A stretch of 46,095 nt of DNA. Source: Muribaculaceae bacterium (GTDB taxonomy: Bacteria > Bacteroidota > Bacteroidia > Bacteroidales > Muribaculaceae). The notes under the pieces were generated by a model. The model made no database searches. It saw nothing but the letters and a program-made list of their open reading frames with translations, and was not told where the DNA came from. The position numbers and the translations under genes are program-made. The stretch spans positions 1-46,095 of the forward strand of contig JAFLTR010000014.1 in the NCBI GenBank assembly GCA_022509205.1. The letters are read 5' to 3'. Numbering within the stretch: position 1 is the stretch's first letter; each line of letters starts with the position of its first letter. Below are positions 25,927 to 34,249 of the stretch, in pieces.

Positions 25927-27240
25927 ATGAAAGTACAAAAATTCGGAGGTACATCCGTCGGATCCCCACAAAGAATCCGGGATGTTGCCTCCCTTATTTC
26001 CTCTTTTGAAGGAAGAAACTTCATAGTGCTGTCCGCTATGAGCGGCACCACTAATTCATTGCTTGAGATTTCGGCGGCTCTTAAAGCCGGCGATAGTGAA
26101 AAGGCTGCTTCTCTCATTGATTGTCTGGAAAAAAAATATGAGAAAGTGGTCTCGGAGCTTTATTCTACTGAAAAAGCCAGAACCGAGTCAAGTAGAATTC
26201 TGTCGGCTATATTCCGGAAGATCCGCATGGTTGCAAAACAACCTTACAGTATTCGTACTGAGAAAGAGATAGTGGCTCAAGGGGAAATAATGTCAACCAA
26301 TCTCATGCATCAGTTTTTGCTTGAGGAGGGTAAGAAGGTGGCTTTGCTTTCAGCATTTGAATTCATGAAGATTGACGAGAACGGAGAGCCCGATTTCAAA
26401 AGTATCAGAGAGTCTCTAAACAGGCTGATGCCCGGGTTGAATGGTTACGACACAATCATCACTCAGGGATTCATTTGTCTTAATCGGAACGGGGAAATCG
26501 ATAATCTGCTGAGGGGCGGTTCCGATTACACTGCCTCTATCATCGGGGCTGCCGTTAAGGCTGATGAAGTGGACATTTGGACAGATATCGACGGCATGCA
26601 CAACAATGATCCCCGATTTGTGGAGGATACTTTGCCTGTGCACAATCTACATTTCGAGGAAGCTGCCGAACTTGCTTACTTCGGAGCTAAGATTCTTCAT
26701 CCCACCTGTATACTTCCGGCAAAACTTAACAATATCCCGGTGAGGCTCCTAAACACTATGGAACCGGAAGCGGAAGGAACCCTCATTAATAATGACCTGG
26801 AACGAGGAAGTATCAAGGCTGTCGCCGCCAAAGATAATATCACGGCCATAAAAATAAAATCAAGCCGCATGCTTCTTGCTTACGGCTTCCTGAAAAATGT
26901 GTTTGAGGTATTTGAGAAATACAAGACACCTATTGATATGATTGCCACTTCGGAGGTGGGAGTTTCCTTAACTATTGATGATGACAGCCATCTGACTGAA
27001 ATCCTTGATGAACTTGAAAAACTCGGCACGGTTACCCTCGACCGAAATATGGTGATAATTTGCGTGGTGGGTGACTTGGAATGGCAAAACAAAGGATTTG
27101 AAGCACGCGCTCTTGACGCCTTGCGAAATATTCCGGTTAGAATGATATCCTATGGTGGAAGCAACTATAACATCTCTTTCCTGATTGATAAGTCGAATAA
27201 GACCAAAGCTCTGAGACTTTTAAGCTATCACTTATTCTGA
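25927..27240 (+). CDS. lysC: Aspartate kinase (monofunctional)
   Basis: This enzyme phosphorylates aspartate, the first step towards lysine, threonine, methionine and diaminopimelate. The protein begins MKVQKFGGTSVG at ATG 25927; the frame extends six bases further only through TTG. Kinase-domain motifs are KFGGTSVG (4-11), TQGFI, LLRGGSDYTASIIGAAVKA and IWTDIDGMHNNDPR. Two ACT domains follow from about residue 300 (MIATSEVGVSLTIDD). At 437 aa it lacks a homoserine dehydrogenase fusion. The 36-base gap after gdhA suggests cotranscription, ended by the hairpin at 27324-27365. Confidence 0.93.
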   Translation: MKVQKFGGTSVGSPQRIRDVASLISSFEGRNFIVLSAMSGTTNSLLEISAALKAGDSEKAASLIDCLEKKYEKVVSELYSTEKARTESSRILSAIFRKIRMVAKQPYSIRTEKEIVAQGEIMSTNLMHQFLLEEGKKVALLSAFEFMKIDENGEPDFKSIRESLNRLMPGLNGYDTIITQGFICLNRNGEIDNLLRGGSDYTASIIGAAVKADEVDIWTDIDGMHNNDPRFVEDTLPVHNLHFEEAAELAYFGAKILHPTCILPAKLNNIPVRLLNTMEPEAEGTLINNDLERGSIKAVAAKDNITAIKIKSSRMLLAYGFLKNVFEVFEKYKTPIDMIATSEVGVSLTIDDDSHLTEILDELEKLGTVTLDRNMVIICVVGDLEWQNKGFEARALDALRNIPVRMISYGGSNYNISFLIDKSNKTKALRLLSYHLF

Positions 27241-27323
27241 CAAATTAGGGATGGAAATTTTGAAAAAACGGTGAGTAAGACATCTCCGCGTTGTCTTACA
27301 TTAATCACATCCAAAACATATTT

Positions 27324-27365
27324 AAGAGGGTAAGCCAAAAAATATTTTTGACCTACCCTCTTTTT
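27324..27365 (+). terminator. Rho-independent terminator after lysC (repeated sequence copy 1)
   Basis: AAGAGGGTA (27324-27332) pairs with TACCCTCTT (27354-27362), with a nested CAAAAA/TTTTTG stem inside and T bases following. The outer arms, AAGAGGGTAAGC and CTACCCTCTTT, recur almost exactly at 39939-39973. It can end the gdhA-lysC transcript and faces the convergent DUF3127 gene. Confidence 0.8.
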
Positions 27366-27416
27366 ATGGGTTATTTAACTTAGACTGTTTTTCTGTAAAA
27401 ATAGATTTAATTTTCT

Positions 27417-27878
27417 TTAAAATGGTAGATCTTCATCACTCCCACTACCCTCCGAAACAAACGAATCCGTCTGAGGATATGGGGGTTGCTGAATATTTCC
27501 CATCGGTTGATTCATACCCGGACCCTGAGGCTGCTGAAAACCTCCATTATTGTACCCTCCGCCATTATTATAACCACTGTTGTTGAAACCGCCCGTCATT
27601 GAAGGATCATGCGACATCTCCTCAACACGGAATACGTTGACATCAGTGTACCATTTTCCGTTGAATTCTCGGCTTTCAAGATCCACAGAAAGAGTATAGT
27701 TTCTCCCCGGTTCGATATTCATCAAAGCAGAACGATCGCCGAAACATTGAATTTTGACCTTACGGGCAAACTGACCGAATGTTTCCACCACCCATTCCTT
27801 TTTCCTCCAAGGGTTCCCGTTTTTGGAAGTCCCGGTAGTTTCTCCCAAAAATTGTATGCACTTTGCTTGAAAATCCAT
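27417..27878 (-). CDS. DUF3127 family SSB-like protein
   Basis: This is a small Bacteroidetes protein with a predicted OB-fold-like N-terminal domain (about 1-95; CIQFLGETTGTSKNGNPWRK, KVKIQCFGDRSALM, TLSVDLESREFNGKWY) and a disordered tail rich in Gly, Asn, Gln and Pro (about 96-140). The last six residues are DEDLPF. This layout copies bacterial single-stranded DNA-binding protein, whose DDDIPF-type tip recruits repair enzymes. The DUF3127 name is from recall; SSB-like function is inference. ATG 27878 directly precedes the domain. It is a single minus-strand gene, 170 bases past the DUF362 gene. Confidence 0.8.
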   Translation of the reverse strand: MDFQAKCIQFLGETTGTSKNGNPWRKKEWVVETFGQFARKVKIQCFGDRSALMNIEPGRNYTLSVDLESREFNGKWYTDVNVFRVEEMSHDPSMTGGFNNSGYNNGGGYNNGGFQQPQGPGMNQPMGNIQQPPYPQTDSFVSEGSGSDEDLPF

Positions 27879-28048
27879 TATTTCTTGTTCTTTATTTGTT
27901 TATGCGAAATTACAAAATAGATTCTGATTTCACAAGAGGAATCAGAATCTATCGGAATAAATAAAGACCTATTTTTAATTCTTGTTGAGATCCCTTAATA
28001 GGGTCTTTTATATAAATTTATAGAAATTCGCTACAATGGTTTTAACAC

Positions 28049-29068
28049 TCAATCAAGAGTTATTAATTTATAGTTTGTAGTGCCGAGTCCAATCTTTTCG
28101 GCATGTTCTACAATATGTGTGCCATGCAGTTCTTTGATTCTGTCTATCATCGGTTGGGCGTCATCCCCTTCCACATTTTCATGACCGAAAACGAGATCCA
28201 AGGCAGCTTTATCGAGAGCCACAGGGTCTGAAGATGCTAAAATACCCATATCTTTCAGAACCGGTGCTTCAGGATGGCCGTTACAATCACAATCAATCGA
28301 CATATTGTTAAGTACATCGATATAAACAATATTTTTCCCCGGAGCTTTGAAATAGTCATGAACACCTTGGGCAGCCGCAGCCATAGCCTCAAGGAAGCCA
28401 TCCTGATTATCAACATACCCCCAGAATTTATCCACATCTGAATTTCTTCCGGCTGAATGGATATATGCCTTACCTTCGGAAGAAGCTATACCGATACTCG
28501 CATTCTTTAGCACACCGCCGAAACCGCCCATCTGATGACCCTTGAAGTGAGCAAGATTAATCATATAATCATAATTCGGAAGATGGTCGCCAACTATATC
28601 ATAATGAATCCAGGTAGTGTCTTTCACCGGAATATTCACACTTCCCTCAGCGTCGAGAATGTCAAATTCTGCCACATCCAGGTATCCCCTTTCAGCGATA
28701 GCTTTACGATGTGCCTCTGTGGTGTTTCTATTCCCTGGATAAGCTGTGTTACTTTCTACGAGCGTACCGTTCACTTTCTGCACAAGTTCTTTTATCAATC
28801 CGGCCTCTAGATTGTATGAATCCTTAGATTCTCCCGTGGAGATTTTTACTGCCACCTTGGCGCTATCTGGCACAGGCACACCTAAAGCATCATAAATTTT
28901 CACTAAATTCTGAGGAGTGATATCTTTAATGTAATAGACGATAGCTGTGTCGTTTGTCTGTGTCATAGAAGTCTCCTCTGATCCTCCTCCATTCTGTTTA
29001 TGACTGCCACAGGCCACACCAATACAACCAAGACCTAATGCTGCGATTGCTAAATAATTTTTCTTCAT
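28049..29068 (-). CDS. DUF362 domain-containing lipoprotein
   Basis: The N-terminus MKKNYLAIAALGLGCIGVACG is a lipoprotein signal with Cys 20 as the likely lipidated residue. The body (about 45-335) matches the DUF362 pattern: VAVKISTGE, INLAHFKGHQMGGFGGVLKNASIG, and ILASSDPVALDKAALDLVFG. No CxxCxxC ferredoxin cluster is present, although some DUF362 proteins have one; CDCNG near residue 262 is the only Cys pair. Function is unknown. It follows the SIMPL gene by 53 bases and is probably cotranscribed with it. Length 339 aa. Confidence 0.85.
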   Translation of the reverse strand: MKKNYLAIAALGLGCIGVACGSHKQNGGGSEETSMTQTNDTAIVYYIKDITPQNLVKIYDALGVPVPDSAKVAVKISTGESKDSYNLEAGLIKELVQKVNGTLVESNTAYPGNRNTTEAHRKAIAERGYLDVAEFDILDAEGSVNIPVKDTTWIHYDIVGDHLPNYDYMINLAHFKGHQMGGFGGVLKNASIGIASSEGKAYIHSAGRNSDVDKFWGYVDNQDGFLEAMAAAAQGVHDYFKAPGKNIVYIDVLNNMSIDCDCNGHPEAPVLKDMGILASSDPVALDKAALDLVFGHENVEGDDAQPMIDRIKELHGTHIVEHAEKIGLGTTNYKLITLD

Positions 29069-29121
29069 CAGATATTTATTATTAAAGTCAATTTAATTTT
29101 AATTTTTTAGTCTAATCCTTA

Positions 29122-29838
29122 TCAATCGTTTATATAGTAATTAATGGATGAAACAACCCGTATTTTCTTGATGTAGGGTGTGTATTGATCCCGATCCTCA
29201 ATTGAGAATTGTCCTTGTGAAGCAGTCTGAATTTTACCGACCTTACTTCCGGAATCTTCCGCGAATTTATCAGCGGCAGCCCGCGCATTAATGGTAGCCT
29301 CCTCAATCATTTCAGGTTTAATGGAGTTCAAATCCGTGTATTCATAGATGGTTTGATATTGATAGTCTCCCGCCACAATTGCTATACCTTGTTTGAGCAA
29401 TTCAGCCTGTTTCTTTATCAATTCATTCACCTTCTCAACTTTTGAGGATGTTACCACTACAACATTTGTGACGTTATACCGGTATGGACTCTGGTTGTAG
29501 GAATACCTGTCGGCCTGAAGATCGACTACAGCCGGAGGGTTCACGGATATTTCAGATTCCTCGATCCCATTCTCCTTAAGGAATTTCAATATCATAGTGT
29601 TGGTATTCTCCACATTTTGGAAAATAGAAGGAAGATAATTACCCACCTCCTTACTTACAATCGGCCAAGTTACTTTATTCGCATTGACTTCTCTTTCGCA
29701 AAGGCCCCTCACTGTGACAATCCTATGGGAATCGTTAAGATGGGTGAGACCATATCGAATAAAAATACCCAACACAATTAATCCGGCACATACAAATATA
29801 CCAAAAATGGTGACATTCCCTCTTAACCTATCGTACAT
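29122..29838 (-). CDS. SIMPL domain-containing protein (DUF541), membrane-anchored
   Basis: This protein of 238 aa has one N-terminal transmembrane helix (IFGIFVCAGLIVLGIFI, about 12-28) and a long extracytoplasmic domain. VTVRGLCEREVNANKVTWPI begins the SIMPL domain, and ARAAADKFAEDSGSKVGKI is its conserved C-terminal part. SIMPL proteins (the E. coli YggE family) are linked to oxidative stress tolerance and signalling, but the mechanism is unclear. A perfect consensus promoter lies about 100 bases upstream. It heads a likely operon with the DUF362 lipoprotein. Confidence 0.88.
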   Translation of the reverse strand: MYDRLRGNVTIFGIFVCAGLIVLGIFIRYGLTHLNDSHRIVTVRGLCEREVNANKVTWPIVSKEVGNYLPSIFQNVENTNTMILKFLKENGIEESEISVNPPAVVDLQADRYSYNQSPYRYNVTNVVVVTSSKVEKVNELIKKQAELLKQGIAIVAGDYQYQTIYEYTDLNSIKPEMIEEATINARAAADKFAEDSGSKVGKIQTASQGQFSIEDRDQYTPYIKKIRVVSSINYYIND

Positions 29839-29940
29839 AATTATTTAATTTTTATACCCTTATGGAAATCCCGTTTTATATTGCAGAGAAATTGTTTATA
29901 TCTCATTTACAATAAGTTGCACAATTCCTCATATTAATTA

Positions 29941-29972
29941 CAAAATTAATAAAGCATTTTAATTATAGCAAA
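29941..29972 (-). promoter_or_regulatory. Bacteroidetes-type promoter for the SIMPL gene
   Basis: On the minus strand, TTTG (29972-29969), a 20-nt spacer and TAATTTTG (29948-29941). The implied leader is about 95 nt. The rest of the 248-base gap 29839-30086 is A+T rich with no other clear element. Confidence 0.78.
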
Positions 29973-30086
29973 TGGAAATATATAAATAGTGTTAATTTAC
30001 ATAGTCTTCATCTAAGTTATAATGATTGAACCAATAAAAAAAGCTGTTGTTATAAAAGTATAAGTAATCAATAAAATTTAAGAGTT

Positions 30087-30434
30087 ATGACTGACAGAAA
30101 GACTTTTGTGAAGGCTGTGGCCGATTTGGTACAGGAATATATCGACAATTTCGACAGATTTGATTCCAATCCACAAATTAGAGTGAATCCCGAGCTTTTG
30201 TATGTAGAGGCAATAGACGGCTCTGCCATGCTCGAAGGTATTGGAGATTCAGAGGAGGCATTTGAAGATGCTGCCTATGCCCAGGGTGATGAGACAATGA
30301 GTGCATCCGACTATCAGGAGAAAGAAAACCCCGACTTTTATCCTATAAAAGACTTGTTGAAACCCACGGGAGAGCATTCCTCTGAGCCTGATATGGATAA
30401 AATAGAAAAGATAGCCGATGAATATTTCGCTTAA
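30087..30434 (+). CDS. Hypothetical acidic protein, 115 aa
   Basis: I do not recognise a named domain. The protein is soluble and very acidic, with no signal peptide or membrane helix. The N-terminal part (MTDRKTFVKAVADLVQEYID) looks helical. The centre (PQIRVNPELLYVEAIDGS) may form a short beta hairpin. The C-terminus (DMDKIEKIADEYFA) is a short helix. The reading frame is complete, with ATG at 30087 after an A-rich leader, and the codon use looks like its neighbours. It lies 40 bases upstream of the polyprenyl synthase gene, which has its own promoter, so an operon link is uncertain. Confidence 0.7.
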   Translation: MTDRKTFVKAVADLVQEYIDNFDRFDSNPQIRVNPELLYVEAIDGSAMLEGIGDSEEAFEDAAYAQGDETMSASDYQEKENPDFYPIKDLLKPTGEHSSEPDMDKIEKIADEYFA

Positions 30435-30457
30435 AAGATGGTTTTTCAGTAATTTTG
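30426..30457 (+). promoter_or_regulatory. Probable promoter of the polyprenyl synthase gene
   Basis: TTCG (30426-30429, one mismatch to TTTG), a 20-nt spacer and TAATTTTG (30450-30457). The upstream element overlaps the last codons of the preceding gene. The leader is about 15 nt. Confidence 0.65.
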
Positions 30458-30474
30458 CATAGAAAATTAAGGCA

Positions 30475-31443
30475 ATGAAATCAATAGACGAATATAGGAT
30501 TGAAATTGAGAAAACCATACAATCACTTGATTTACCCGGGGGTAAACTTGAAACGCTTTATTCACCGATAAAATATGCCCTTTCAGCAGGAGGAAAAAGA
30601 ATCCGTCCGGTTTTGACTTTGATGGCCGCAGATGCTTTCGGCGAAAAAAGTCAGGAAGCCATCAAACCTGCTTTGGGACTCGAAATGTTCCACAATTTCA
30701 CATTGCTCCATGACGATGTGATGGATAAGAGCGACATGAGGAGGGGAAGAATGACGGTGCATAAAAAATATGACGAGAACACCGCTATCCTTTCAGGCGA
30801 CACTATGCTGACTCTGGCCACTGAATATATTTCCATGGTGGAGGATAAGTTGCTTAGAAACATTCTTGATTGTTTCAACGGAATGGCAATCAAAGTGTAT
30901 GAGGGACAACAACTCGACATTGACTTCGAGAAGGAAACAAAGATTGCAACTTCCGATTATATTGAAATGATCCAATGTAAAACCGGAGCCCTTTTGGGAG
31001 CGTGCGCTAAAATCGGAGCTTTGATTGGTGGCGCTACTGAAAAGGATGCTGATAAAATGTATGAATTCGGTATGCAGACAGGTGTAGCTTTCCAGATTCA
31101 AGATGACTGGCTCGATACTTTCGGTGATTCATCTACGTTTGGGAAAACTATCGGCGGAGATATAAATAACGGTAAGAAAACTTATCTTTACGTTTCAGCA
31201 TTGGAAGCCGATTCACAGACAGCAGAAGCTTTGAAAGAAGCTTTCCAAATACCGGCCGGAGATGTAAGGGTAAAGACAGTGACCCGTCTGTATGAGAAAC
31301 TCGGCATTGCCGAAAGCGCAAAAAAAGCAGTGAATCATTATTCATCGTTAGCTTTAAAAGCACTTAACAGCACTTCTCTTTCGGATGACAAGAAAGAAGT
31401 GTTCAGAAAACTTGCCGAAAAACTCATAGGCAGAAAAAAATAA
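30475..31443 (+). CDS. Polyprenyl synthetase family protein (trans-isoprenyl diphosphate synthase)
   Basis: This enzyme extends allylic diphosphates with isopentenyl diphosphate for quinone, undecaprenyl or other isoprenoid synthesis. The first Asp-rich motif is DDVMD (80-84), followed by KSDMRRGR; the second is DDWLD (about 206-210). GGKRIRP (39-45) is the substrate-binding motif. The aromatic Phe five residues before the first Asp-rich motif suggests a short product (C15-C20); this is inference. Length 322 aa is normal. tatD starts six bases downstream, so the gene heads an operon with tatD and the antiporter. Confidence 0.93.
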   Translation: MKSIDEYRIEIEKTIQSLDLPGGKLETLYSPIKYALSAGGKRIRPVLTLMAADAFGEKSQEAIKPALGLEMFHNFTLLHDDVMDKSDMRRGRMTVHKKYDENTAILSGDTMLTLATEYISMVEDKLLRNILDCFNGMAIKVYEGQQLDIDFEKETKIATSDYIEMIQCKTGALLGACAKIGALIGGATEKDADKMYEFGMQTGVAFQIQDDWLDTFGDSSTFGKTIGGDINNGKKTYLYVSALEADSQTAEALKEAFQIPAGDVRVKTVTRLYEKLGIAESAKKAVNHYSSLALKALNSTSLSDDKKEVFRKLAEKLIGRKK

Positions 31444-31449
31444 AATATA

Positions 31450-32238
31450 TTGATAGACACCCATACACACATTTATTTCCCGGAATTTGAGGAAGAATAT
31501 GATGCTCTGATAGAAAGGTGTAAAAAATCAGGTGTAAGCCATTTTATTCTTCCAAATGTCGATGAAGAGTCACTCCCTTCATTAAAGGTTATGCATGCTC
31601 GTTTCCCGGGAAACACTTCAATGGCCGTAGGGTTGCATCCGACAGAAGTCAAGGATAATTGGACTCTTGTTGTTGACTCGATGGAGTCAGAAGCTCAAAC
31701 GGGAAATTATGTAGCAATTGGTGAAGTCGGGATAGATCTATATTGGGATAAATCTACCTTGGACTTTCAAAAGCAAGCATTTGAGAGGCAATTAAGGATA
31801 GCTGAGAAATTGTCTCTCCCGGTTATTATTCATTCCCGCAATGCCATCGAAGAAACTATGGATATGATAGAAAAAGTAAAGCCTTCTGTTCCTTTAATTT
31901 TTCATAGTTTCACCGGCAATGCCCTGGATGTTGGTCGCATAAGGAAGGATTGTGATCCATATTTTGGAATAAATGGAGTGGTTACATATAAAAATGCTCA
32001 AGAACTTAGAGATTCATTAAAAAAAATCGGGATTGATAAGATTCTCCTTGAAACCGATTCACCTTATCTAACCCCCATTCCTTATAGAGGAAAAAGAAAT
32101 GAGTCAAGCTATCTGCCGCATATTCGTGATAAAATTGCAGAATGTATTGATTTGACACCTGTTGAGGTGGAGGAAATAACTGACATCAACGCCAAACGAA
32201 TTTTCAAAATAGTTAATGACCCTTCTTTACACACTTAG
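31450..32238 (+). CDS. tatD: TatD family metal-dependent hydrolase
   Basis: This TIM-barrel nuclease-type hydrolase belongs to a family with DNase and 3'-5' exonuclease activity reported in E. coli TatD. Metal-site motifs are IDTHTHIYFPEFEEE at the very start, GLHPTEVKDN, AIGEVGIDLYWDKS, LPVIIHSRNA, FHSFTGNA and LLETDSPYLTPIPYRGKRN. The start codon is TTG at 31450 (Met-Ile-Asp-Thr-His); the conserved HxH lies so near the start that no later ATG is possible. Length 262 aa fits. It is six bases after the polyprenyl synthase and its last 23 bases overlap the antiporter gene. Confidence 0.94.
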   Translation: MIDTHTHIYFPEFEEEYDALIERCKKSGVSHFILPNVDEESLPSLKVMHARFPGNTSMAVGLHPTEVKDNWTLVVDSMESEAQTGNYVAIGEVGIDLYWDKSTLDFQKQAFERQLRIAEKLSLPVIIHSRNAIEETMDMIEKVKPSVPLIFHSFTGNALDVGRIRKDCDPYFGINGVVTYKNAQELRDSLKKIGIDKILLETDSPYLTPIPYRGKRNESSYLPHIRDKIAECIDLTPVEVEEITDINAKRIFKIVNDPSLHT

Positions 32239-34249
32239 TTATCCGCTTACAGGACCGGTAGAGATCTTTTTTCTGGTCTTACTGATAATCTTGGTGTGTC
32301 CGCTTTTATTTCGTAAAATAGGTATCCCACAACTGATAGGCCTCATCATCGCTGGAGTAATTGTGGGTCCTTACGGTTTTAATATCCTTGCCCGCGATGC
32401 GAGTTTTGAGATATTCGGACAGGTTGGTATCCTGTATATAATGTTTATGGCTGCGGTGGAAATCGATATGTTCCACTTGAAGCGCAATCTTCCACGAGGG
32501 ATAGGTTTCGGTCTTATCACTTTTGCGGTTCCTTTAGTGATCGGGATTTTTGGTTCACGCCTTGCTTTCGGAGCTTCCTGGAGCACTTGTGTCCTTATCT
32601 CCACTATGTATGCGGCCCATACACTAATTTCCTACCCCATAGTAAGCCGGTTTGGTCTGCAGAATACCAAGCCTGCTGTTATTGCTGTTTGTTCGACAAT
32701 AGTTACTGTATTGCTTGCTTTGCTCGTGCTTGCAGGAGTTGTCGATGCAGCCGATGCAGGTGGATTCCGGTTTATAAGATTTGTCAACCTTCTATGGCTG
32801 ATGATAGCCTACGTTTCCGGGATGGGAATAATGTTGCATTTTCTTACAAAATATTTTTTTCGCAAAATCAGCGATCAGGTAAATCAATTCATATATGTGC
32901 TTGCAATGGTGTTTTTATCATCATTGATGGCAAGTGTTATTGGGCTTGAGGCAATTTTAGGTGCATTTTATGCCGGACTCATTCTCAACAGATTTATTCC
33001 CGAACGTTCAGGCTTGATGGGCAGATTAAAATTTGTAGGTAATGCCATATTTATCCCTTATTTCCTGATCGGCGTCGGGATGCTGATAAATGTCCATGTC
33101 ATTTTCAAGAGTTGGAATGTGGGCTGGGTAGCCCTAAATATGGTTGTTCTTGCCATGCTTGCAAAATGGGTGTCGGCTTTTGGTGCAGCAAAGATATTCG
33201 GGTTAGGAGTAGCCGGCAGAAAACTGATGTTCGGTTTGACTTCCGGCAAGGCGGCGGCCACAATCGCAGCAGCACTTATTGGGTTTCAGCATGGTCTGTT
33301 AACAGAAGATATGCTCAACGGTGCCGTTCTGATGATTCTCGTTAGCTGTATCGTTTCTTCAATTTCGACTCAGACTGCAGCCAAACGTCTAAGAATGGAG
33401 CTAACCGAAGAGGAATTCAAAAAAGAAACTGAGACAAAACCGGGAGATTATGCTCGTCAACTTGTGGCTGTGGCAAATCCCGTGACTGCAGAGAATCTTA
33501 TGAAACTTGCCCTTCTTATGCGTCATCGCAGAAACAATAACCCGGTGACGGCCCTGTTTGTGAGAAACAGCGATGATGCCCGGAGAGTCCAGGCAGGAAG
33601 AAATTCCCTGGAAATCGCTGTAGCCGCAGCACAGGCTGTAGATATAGAAGTGAAGGATATCGAACGCTATGACATAAATGTTGTGTCAGGAGTGACCAAT
33701 GAAGCCAAACAGAATCGGTCAACTGATATCATGATAGGTCTTCATCGCAGATCAAACATTGTAGATTCCTTCTTTGGAAGTATGACTGAACAATTGGTCA
33801 ATGCAACCAACAAAATGATTCTGATAAGCCGTTGCTTCACCTCGGTCGATACCTTAGCTCGTCTTCTAATTCTGGTGCCTGACAAGGCGGAATATGAAAC
33901 CGGGTTTCAGACTTGGGTGGAACGTATCTGTAATCTCGCATCACAGCTTGCGGCTAAAGCCATCTTCATCTCTCATGAGACAACATCCAGTTTCATTCGG
34001 AATATTATTATTTCAGAAGGTTATGCTATAAGGCATGAATATCGCAACTTGCATTCATGGGATGATTATATCATTCACACCAATGATATTGGTGACGATG
34101 ATATATTCATCATAATAGGTGCAAGAAAGGGTTCGGTGTCACATTCCTCAGAACTTGAGAATCTACCCTCATATCTGATGAAAAACCACAGCGATAATAA
34201 TCTTATCTTGATTTATCCCGAACAATTTGCAGGTGATAAAGGAACCTGA
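32216..34249 (+). CDS. Cation:proton antiporter (CPA2-type) with USP-like C-terminal region
   Basis: This is an inner-membrane Na+(K+)/H+ exchanger. About 11-12 hydrophobic helices fill residues 15-395, with family segments FRKIGIPQLIGLIIAGVIVGPYG, GILYIMFMAAVEIDM and LEAILGAFYAGLILNRFIP. The C-terminal 280 residues are soluble and look like two universal-stress-type repeats (AVANPVTAENLMKLALLM, then LILVPDKAEYETGFQTWV). This replaces the TrkA/RCK module seen in the neighbour on the other strand. Length is 677 aa. Start ATG 32216 lies inside tatD. The stop codon directly abuts the stop of the opposite-strand antiporter. Confidence 0.9.
   Translation: MTLLYTLSYPLTGPVEIFFLVLLIILVCPLLFRKIGIPQLIGLIIAGVIVGPYGFNILARDASFEIFGQVGILYIMFMAAVEIDMFHLKRNLPRGIGFGLITFAVPLVIGIFGSRLAFGASWSTCVLISTMYAAHTLISYPIVSRFGLQNTKPAVIAVCSTIVTVLLALLVLAGVVDAADAGGFRFIRFVNLLWLMIAYVSGMGIMLHFLTKYFFRKISDQVNQFIYVLAMVFLSSLMASVIGLEAILGAFYAGLILNRFIPERSGLMGRLKFVGNAIFIPYFLIGVGMLINVHVIFKSWNVGWVALNMVVLAMLAKWVSAFGAAKIFGLGVAGRKLMFGLTSGKAAATIAAALIGFQHGLLTEDMLNGAVLMILVSCIVSSISTQTAAKRLRMELTEEEFKKETETKPGDYARQLVAVANPVTAENLMKLALLMRHRRNNNPVTALFVRNSDDARRVQAGRNSLEIAVAAAQAVDIEVKDIERYDINVVSGVTNEAKQNRSTDIMIGLHRRSNIVDSFFGSMTEQLVNATNKMILISRCFTSVDTLARLLILVPDKAEYETGFQTWVERICNLASQLAAKAIFISHETTSSFIRNIIISEGYAIRHEYRNLHSWDDYIIHTNDIGDDDIFIIIGARKGSVSHSSELENLPSYLMKNHSDNNLILIYPEQFAGDKGT

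Noticed and set aside
27988-28006. Hairpin AGA-T-CCCT / AGGGTCT followed by T bases on the plus strand
   Set aside because: It faces no plus-strand gene end, has a bulge in a short stem and lacks a T-run on the minus strand; no clear terminator role.
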